The translations under genes and the position numbers were made by a program. A stretch of DNA of 64,000 nucleotides. Source: Larus michahellis. Lineage: Eukaryota; Chordata; Aves; Charadriiformes; Laridae. The stretch lies in contig NC_133901.1 of assembly GCF_964199755.1 (NCBI RefSeq), positions 22,105,583 to 22,169,582 of the forward strand, in the 5' to 3' direction. Positions 48,114-64,000 of this stretch are shown piece by piece. The notes under the pieces were generated by a model. That model was not told where the DNA came from, ran no database searches, and saw nothing but the letters and a program-made list of their open reading frames with translations. Within the stretch, counting starts at the first letter, position 1. Each line of letters starts with the position of its first letter.

Positions 48114-49190
48114 GAAAATGAGGGAGGTGCCTCCTGACACCCATCCGCAGGGGCTGGGGGAACAGGCACCCTCCCGGCAGCATGGTGCACCCTCAGAGGG
48201 ACAGCTGGGACCAAACCACGTTTTCCCTGTATGCTTAGTGCCTGTATTAACGAAAGTACAGCAAATAAGTTACCCTCAAGTGACACGGACTTTGGCGCAA
48301 GCGCAAGGCTGGGAGAGCAGCACGGAGACACGGGGAGGAGGGTGATCGCTGGCACCGGACCAAACCATGACCCTGCCGAAGCCCATGTTAAAACTGCCGC
48401 AGACTCTGAGGCAATCAAGCTTTTACCATTGGGACCTGAATGATCTCTCAGAAAAAGGAGAGCCTAGGCTGAGGACTGAGTTTCCAAATACATCCCGACT
48501 TCGACAGGATCTCGGAAACTCCACGTTAAACCAGAGCCACTGTACAAGTTTGTTTGCAGGAACTCCTACATGGTCCAGGTCTGGGTTCCGTACTGGTGGG
48601 ACCAGCAGCGTGCCTTGGCTCCCAGCAACGGGCACTCCCTGCCTGCCCCAAAGAGCTGCGAAATCCGCTTTACCCTTTGTAGCTTCCTATTACTAACAAA
48701 TAGGTCATAAAAAGGCGCTGCATGTCCTTGCCTGGCTACAGGCATCCCACCGCCGCCACAAAGTCTGTGCGACTTGGATTTATACAACCTGAGCGAGGCA
48801 GCTTTTATATTCATCTCCAACCAAATCTGGGCTTTGTGTCCTCAGCAAGTTATGGGCCGCTCACAGACAGATAGATTATTCCTCTGTTTTCAGTTTGGTT
48901 AAAATATTTTAAAAAAAAAAAACAAAACAAAAACAAAAAACCCCAAAGCACTCCATACACACAAACCAAGATCCATTACACATAATGAGCCAATAGGAGG
49001 TTACATCAGAAATTAGTATTAGGAAACAAAGTCCAGTCTGTTGACCCACCAGAGCCAAAATCTAGCCCTGACCTGAGATCTCTGGGAGCCCCCTGTCTAC
49101 AGGTCAGCTTGCCTATATGCGAATTAAGCGCCCAGCTTCAGGGACTCATTTCTGAAAGATTTAACCGAGCCATTTTTATGTAAGTTACAC

Positions 49191-49218
49191 TTCAATTAAA
49201 AGCCTTCAATTAAAAGCC
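49191..49218 (+). repeat. Perfect 14-bp tandem duplication
   Basis: The 14-mer 'ttcaattaaaagcc' occurs twice head to tail (49191–49204 and 49205–49218), with a partial echo ('acttcaa') on either side. This looks like a recent slippage or duplication event. Each copy carries a CAATTA homeodomain-like core, so a binding site may have been doubled. Confidence 0.9.
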
Positions 49219-52200
49219 ACTTCAAGAAAACAGGGACACCTAAATAAAACCGAGACTTGCAGGGCCCAGTGAAGTGCTTATCAGCTTACATTTAGCGCTG
49301 TTGAAGACAAGTCAAGGCAAAATTCTTGGAAGGCCAGCAGCAGACGCCGAGAGAAAGCGCACCCCACCGAGCCTTAATAAGAGCAAGCCACCAGGAGATG
49401 GTGGGCCCACCGAGTCCAAGCTCCAGCTTAAGGAGCAAGGCAAGCCTACGCGGTGTGAAAGCTTCTAATTACTCCCTTTCCTGAGGGCAACCTATCCAAG
49501 ATACAGAATAATACACCCCAAATTCTAATTAAAAAAAAAAAAAAGTCTTGGCCTGGGTCCCGCATTATGTTGGAATTGCGGATTTGTATAATTAAGTAGA
49601 TAACAAATGCTGTGGGAGACAAGCTGCAGGAGATTATTAGCCTCATCTTTAAAAGAATTTCAAAAGAGGCAATACCCAAACATTGAAGGAGCATTAGCAG
49701 AAGTGGCTTTCAAGGTCTAAGAAACTGGGTGTTACTGGGATTTGGCGCAAAGGAAAAGCAGCGTATGAATCCAAAGGCCAGAGTAAGGCACTATCAGGCT
49801 CTAATGTGGCTTCACTTTGAGGCCTTTAGGACTTCCCATTGTGGTTTTTACCTCCCCAGAACAGGGCTGCTAACAGCTATCCATAAATAGCGAATGGAAG
49901 TTCACCTGCTGGTGGATGCCCCTTCCCTCCTTGGCTTCCCCTTAGGCAAACAGGAGCACATTGCTGCCAGACTGTCATCTCTCCAGATAATGCCCTTGTC
50001 TTGTCCACAGCTGATCCAGGTCAGCGGTTCCAGGACTCGAGGAGATGAAACAGACCCATTTTTCCTAAACAGCAATACACCTTCTTGCTTTAGGACAAAC
50101 AGCTGCTGGAGGCAGGCTGGTTACGTCAGCCTGTGTTAATTACAGTCACATCACATATGCAAGATCTTCTTTGCAGGTAAAAACTATGAAAAATAAAGGT
50201 CAGATTGTGTTTGGTATGAGAAGACCGAAGGGCCAGGAGGTACCTGCCTGAACCTCACAGCCTTCCTGAGGAATGAGGCAGAAATACCACGCTGCAGAAC
50301 CGCTGTTTGAATGCAGTTCCCTAAACCAGCCAGGCTGTCCTTGAAAAACCTGGCTGAACTTCAGAGGTTGTAAAAATAAAGAAATTCACGTTAGACGTAA
50401 ATACAATAAGCTCCTTAATGCAAGAACCAACGCTGTGTCTTTCCACATAGAAGATAAATACAACGTGATCACAGTGGAAGCTCCAGGTACTAACCTAATG
50501 AGAATAATAAATAACTAAGATTAAAAACAAGAGGGTAAAAAAGCCAGCAGACTAAAGATGATCCTAACAGCCCACCTAGAGAGAAAGCATAATTGTCCCC
50601 GAGTAGCAAGCCCACATCTACATTGGATTTTCAGACAACAGTTGTCACTGCAGCTAAAGTGCAGAAGATGCCAAGGAAGATAAAGATGCTCAAAGTGCAG
50701 AAACACAGTGATCTGAGAACCTGGAGCATATCTCCTACCCTTTGTAAGTGTATTTTCACTTGTAGCTAAAACCTCATTCTTCTGTTGCTCTTCATTTTCT
50801 GACGCCATTATTACCTGCGCAGATCGAGTGTAAAGTATTATTTCATGTTATTATTCTACATCACAACACACGGACCAAACCGACACACAAGTGCAGTTTC
50901 AGACATTACTCCTTCACCTGGGTTCCAGCTCAGAAAATATTAACAGTAGGCTTAATTTGAATCAAGACTTCCTAGAGTTAGAGTTTATACTCGCTGCTTT
51001 GTGAAACCTGCTTCCTGGAGGAATGCAGTTCCCAGCTCCACCCAAGGAGCACAATGAGCAGCAGTTCCTTCAGGGGAACAAGCAGCTGAGATGCACCTCT
51101 TTGCTGAGCACCCAGCGCTAAATCACGTGGCCTGGGACTTGGGATGAATTCCTAGAGATTTCAACAGGTGTCTTGCCCAGTTGAGGCCATGACCTGTAAA
51201 CGGAACCACAGCAATGATGCTGGTCAACGTGCTGCTGTTATAGTTTAGTGTTGTACAGTGCCAGCAGCGGAAAAGCACCCACCGCGAACATGCATGTAGC
51301 ACGGTTCTTGCAGAAGAAACCAGCGGGTACCCGTGTTCTCAGCACCTTTGTTTAGTGTATCAGCGCTGCCCCCACCTTCACACACCACCCAGCCAGTATC
51401 ACGAAGGCACCGGGCAGTTGCTTACTGCTGCTTGATGCCACCCCACTCCAAAACCTCACCGTCGGTGTGATTCTGCCCAAGGCAGTGCTTGACATAAAGA
51501 GCCTGTATAAACTGCAAAGTTCGTAATTGAAACAAATCACTCATGAACACGAAGCATGTACAGGATATACCATGTACTGCCAAGAGCTCAGGAAATACTC
51601 CTTTTGGGAGGGCTAAACCCCTTCCTGATTTTCACAATACATATTTCCTTACAAAGGCTGTTACCAGTGAGCCTAGGTGCTGTCATATCCCATAATTGCA
51701 GACCAACCGCTGGAACAACAAAGCTCAAGATGCTGGGATTTCAGTCTAGACAGAGTTTGTTAGTGTTTTTCCATTCATTTCCTTAAAACCCACCCCAAGT
51801 TCATGATGCACAAGACTCATGGTACGTGCTACATCTCATAGGTTACCCCAACTCCGTAACACTTACCCAAAGGGGTGGTTACACTAGATAGAAGGGAAAA
51901 TATAGATAATAAAATAATAAGCATAACAAATGTATTTATCATGGCCAACTAATCCACACGCTTTCTGTGGCCTTTACAAGTCTTTCTTTTTATCTTGCAG
52001 GAAACATTAAGGAAACAAAATCTGGCATTGCAACAACGAACACATCCCATGGTTAGGTTGAAAACGCCTAGTTTTCAGATTCAGCTTCCAAACCTTATGC
52101 TTTTTTGTTTCATCACCTGAGGTTCTGTATGTAACTCTCAGTCCTCGTTTGCTTTATCCCCAGACATGTCACACTAAATGTGAAGTTGCTTTTCCTGCCC

Positions 52201-53000
52201 CCGTCCACGATATTCCAAAACATATTCTTAGAAGTTTTGAGTCAGAAACCGTAGGAGCAGCTTGTTGACGACGTTACTGGATGTTTCACAGAGCTCTCCC
52301 CACCTCCCACAGCCCAAGCCAGGGCCCGGCCGGGGTGTTTGACCCTTTCCCCTCACCCCGCAGCGGGAGCAGGGACGGAGCCCATCCCTGTGCTTCAGCT
52401 CGGCCCCCCCGGGTCACGGGCAGCTGCCAATTCTCAATGAGCAGAGGAAAAAAGGACAGAGAGTTAGTACATGGGAAGCTTCAGGGTTGACAGGGCAAAG
52501 TCGTGTCTTTAGGAAAGGCGGCGAGGAGAGACATTCCATGCGGGAGTAACTTAGCATCCAAGGCTCCCCCTGCTTTGCAGACATGCTTAAATTCACTGCT
52601 CTGTAGCAAATGGGGAAATGGTACGGATTAATTCCAGGAGACAAAAAGAGCAAATCAAAGCTGTAAAGGTAGCCAACATTGAAAAGAGCAAGAACTAAAC
52701 CAGGGATACACAGGATGATCGTATTTGTTATGATGGTAAATGAAGTGTACTCTCAACCCTTTAAAATAAACTTGTTGACAAGGAAAGTACGCACCTACGT
52801 ATCTTCACATAGCTATAAAATTCAAAACCTACTTTTAATTTTAAAAAAATAATTAAACTCCACGTTATATTTTGTTACTGCATTTAACTGCACGGTAATG
52901 CAAAGATACCAAACTTACTAATATTTACACTCATACATGTAAATACAATACTACTGATGAAGTTTTAATAAAATTACAAAGAAGTTTTAAGTGCAAATTA

Positions 53001-55692
53001 AAACTTAATTCATTAAGCAAAAATTAAATTAGAAAAGGCACAGCAGAATTCTACTATGGCCTGCAAAAGAAATCTCACTAACGTACACAAGCAGCGTAAA
53101 GGCCTGAGCATCAAACTCACCTGAAGCAGAGTCCCAGCGATGGCTTGTTCTCTCTAACCTAGACTTTTCACATTCTCCATCTTTAAATCCTGAGTATCAC
53201 GATCCCGTTGTTCAATGGTAAAGGGCACATTTCCAAAAGGTGACTTCAGCAAAAGTCCCTTCCTGAATAATTACTGTCTTCAAAATTCTATTAAGTCTAA
53301 AATGGAAACTATACTTTATTTGTTACCGAAGATAGCCGTCACCACCTGTTGTTCTTGTAGCAGCACTCTTGCCCACATAGCTTGTAAAAGAAACACCCTT
53401 CAACACAGAATTAGTCATTCACGTAACAGTCAGGGTCAGCACTTGCAAAAGGCAGCAGTGGCAGAAAGCTTCGGCTGATGCTCAGCAGAAGTACAATCGC
53501 AGGCTAAGGACAAAGTCCTCCGGCCAGGGAGAGCGACGTTAGCATCTCTACAAGCTTCACAGGGAAAAAGGACATGAACCCATTTCTCCCTGAAAAGCAC
53601 ACAGGAAAGCGTTAGCATGCAAATAACTCAACATTGGTGCTATTAAAGAACGCATAAAAGGAAACCTTTGTACTGATACGTGGAAGAGTGAGTTACATTC
53701 TGAGGAAGGTATTTCTGATGACACAGAAATGTCACGCAATCCGAAAGCGAGACTCTCATCCAACCTGTGTTTAGCATTGCTCTACAGCTAAACAATGATT
53801 ACCTTTCTGTTGAAGTTTTGCACAGACTGTACAGAGACACCCAGGTGTTTTAATAACCATCAGCAAATATGTTTTTAGAATGGCCAATGGCCTAGCTGTT
53901 TTCTTTTGGGGATAAATCCTTGCTGAACAATGGCAGGAAAGTCCCTCAGCCACCAGCCCTCTGATGAGTTCAAAGCTATTCTCGTGTGTTGGAGGTGCGC
54001 AGTAAACTTAAGTAAAGCTTCTTAAAGAAAGCTTCAGAATAGTCAAGCTAAAATATCACCCCAATTCCAGGCCCTCCCTTTAGAAGAAATACCCTACTAC
54101 TGAACAATAGCCAGGATTTGTGTCTTAACAGGCTGGAGAGGGGTGAAATCAGGGACATATGAAAAATACTCTCTAATTGCTTTGCTACGTTACACCACCA
54201 CCACCACCTATTTGTTTAATACAGCTAATCGAGAAATGCTCTGGCAGTATCTTAGTGCTCTATGACCAAGTTTTTCTTTTTGTTTCACAACTCCAGCTCT
54301 ACATATTGGGAAGCCCATTCTGACTATATTTTTCAGTATCTATGGATGAAAGCAATGTGAACCAACACACACAAAAAATATTGCTTTGAGTTAAAACAGA
54401 AAAATAGCTATGGCAGAGAAACCATGTAATATGTGCATTGGAATGTCAGAAATACTGTTTAATAAAAACGCTGCAGTAGAATAGAATGCACACTTCAAAC
54501 AACTTCTAACTATGAGAATCATGATGCCACTAAACTGCAATTTTTAATCTATTTTTGCAGCATAATGACAAAAAGAAGAAAGTTCCAGGGTAAGAACTAA
54601 AAATTTCATTACAGTAACAATTTTTTATTGCATGTTTTAAATGCATTTTTAAAAACAAATAGTGCACGCTGGCTTCACTTTAATCTCCCGAAATATGCAT
54701 TTATGATGGGAAGCCCTGGGGCTACAGATCTGTCTACGATGTTTATTAACAAAATATAATCCCAGTACGTTTCCCCAGGGGACAGTATTTAGTTCCAAAA
54801 GATTGTCAACCCTGTACTCTAACACACTTGAATTAATTGTTTGTGTACACTAAATCCATTTATTTTAAATTCATTTTGTCTACATTTAGTGAAATAAAAA
54901 CATCGCCCTGTACAATCCACCATCAGCAGTGAGTACAACAGCAAAAATTATTATACAGTTTATACACACTAAAATCTTTTCCTTTTTCCTATAAAGAAAC
55001 CAGAACAAACCTAATCAATATAGAGTTTAATTTAGAAGAACTCAAATTACAGAAGGGAAAGCCAAAATTATTATGGTCTTTTCTGAGCCCCCAGAAGTGC
55101 CTGATTCATGTTGTTGGAACAGTGTGCAGCTGGAAGAGTGAAACACGCTCAAGTTGTCTTCTTGGGTCTTCAAAAAATTACCAAATATTTAAATTAAACA
55201 TGGCTAGTTAAAGAAACATTTGAAGCAGAGCAATATAACTGGGAATTTTGCCTTACCAGTTGCGGTTTCTTTTAAACCCAACTTATACAATGAGCGAAGT
55301 GCTAAGCAACACTACAGAAACACATTTACATCAACACTGAAGATCTGGGGAAATGAAATTCCAACAATTTTATTTTTTTAAATGAGCTGTATTTTCTAAA
55401 TTTGTTTTTATTTTTCTGTTTTCATACAGTATTGAAAACAAACGCGGCACATTCACATTTTCCCGAAGAATTGTAAGGATGATCTCTACAGGGATAATGT
55501 TGAGAAGCCTGAAGCTCAATCAATTGATGTTGAAAACTCTCAAAAGGAGTAAAAGGCTTGATCTGAATGGTCTAGAACATGTATTGTAATTTAATAGAAG
55601 AGATGGTCGTCTTAATATTAATGATTTAAAAGAACTTCCCAGTTCATGCGAAGAGTACAGTCCAAGAATAAATCAAATTTTCTGAACGCATT
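53001..55692 (-). other. CUL3 3' UTR and immediate flank, end uncertain
   Basis: Below the CUL3 stop the DNA is AT-rich, CpG-poor, free of CR1 and free of coding frames. Candidate minus-strand AATAAA signals occur at 55412–55407, 55373–55368, 54864–54859, 54747–54742 and 54629–54624. I cannot tell which is used. The human CUL3 3' UTR is long (several kb), so distal signals are plausible, and alternative polyadenylation is likely. An (ACC)n run of about five units lies at 54,192–54,208. Confidence 0.5.
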
Positions 55693-63766
<8,074 letters not shown>

Positions 63767-63939
63767 CTATTTCAAAATTACAAAACTACTATTAGATTAT
63801 TCTCCACTGCAAAATATTTTACCTTGGGAAGATGAAAGTTATACAATGAAATATTTATCTAGGAGATCAGTCTACACAAGTGACAGAATAGCACACGCTT
63901 GATGGCATAAACAGAATGTCTCTCCAGTAGCTGTCTTAG

Positions 63940-64000
63940 CATCACAGGGTGACTGAGGTTGGAGGCACCTCTGTAGGTCCCATGGTCCAGCCACCACTCA
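63940..64000 (-). mobile_element. CR1 3' fragment, antisense, cut by window edge
   Basis: 'catcacagggtgactgaggt' and 'tggaggcacctctgtaggtc' match the antisense CR1 3' end ('tcacagaatggctgaggttggaagggacctctggaggtc'). It lies in the CUL3 intron about 170 bp upstream of the exon at 63632–63766 and continues past the window. Confidence 0.7.

Larger units (their letters stand above)
48061..53000. other. Region between FAM124B and the CUL3 3' end
   Basis: Apart from the motifs listed, no gene is supported. The DNA is AT-rich with A-runs at 48,910–48,942 and 49,530–49,543. The 14-bp tandem duplication at 49191–49218 is listed separately. A short minus-strand frame starting at ATG 50808 is discussed as a finding. 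The upper part, from about 51.6 kb, could still be CUL3 3' UTR, since human CUL3 has a 3' UTR of several kb. Confidence 0.45.

Overview
This is a window of a vertebrate nuclear genome, almost certainly a bird. Several truncated CR1 LINE copies of avian type are present, with 3' ends built on the ATTCTATGATTCT motif. Introns are short, small GC/CpG-rich patches punctuate AT-rich DNA, and there is a recognisable FAM124B–CUL3 synteny block (neighbours, same orientation, on human 2q36). No bacterial, viral or organellar gene organisation is visible. Most open frames are chance ORFs.

Layout. Positions 1–37.7 kb hold no protein-coding exon that I can support. This stretch is intergenic, presumably the space between SERPINE2 and FAM124B by human gene order. 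It carries four clear CR1 copies, one old MIR/CORE-SINE-like remnant, a small minisatellite, low-complexity tracts, several CpG-rich patches and several AT-rich islands that read like conserved non-coding elements. The most eye-catching non-genic block is 34.3–35.3 kb: an AT-rich homeobox-motif stretch, then an orphan CpG island, then a 92-bp almost pure purine tract.

FAM124B lies on the minus strand. Two coding exons (42912–43640, then 39310–39945) join in phase across a 2,966-bp GT–AG intron to give a complete 460-residue protein. A candidate 5' non-coding exon ends with a good donor at 47912 inside a small CpG island, and a possible poly(A) signal lies at 37776–37781.

CUL3 lies on the minus strand and runs off the right edge. 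Its last four coding exons are present: 63632–63766, 58450–58636, 56543–56688 and 55693–55824. They encode the C-terminal 199 residues (570–768 in human numbering), including the neddylation lysine. The long AT-rich tract below 55693 is the 3' UTR and flank. The two genes are transcribed in the same direction, CUL3 upstream of FAM124B. CUL3 is a cullin-RING ubiquitin ligase scaffold. FAM124B is a poorly characterised nuclear protein reported with CHD7/CHD8. Nothing in the sequence implies that they function together.

Limits: exon calls rest on translation, splice sites, phase continuity and recalled family sequence. UTR ends, CNE calls and regulatory sites are inferences from sequence texture only. 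I see no undescribed protein system. The novel-looking items are regulatory or structural candidates.
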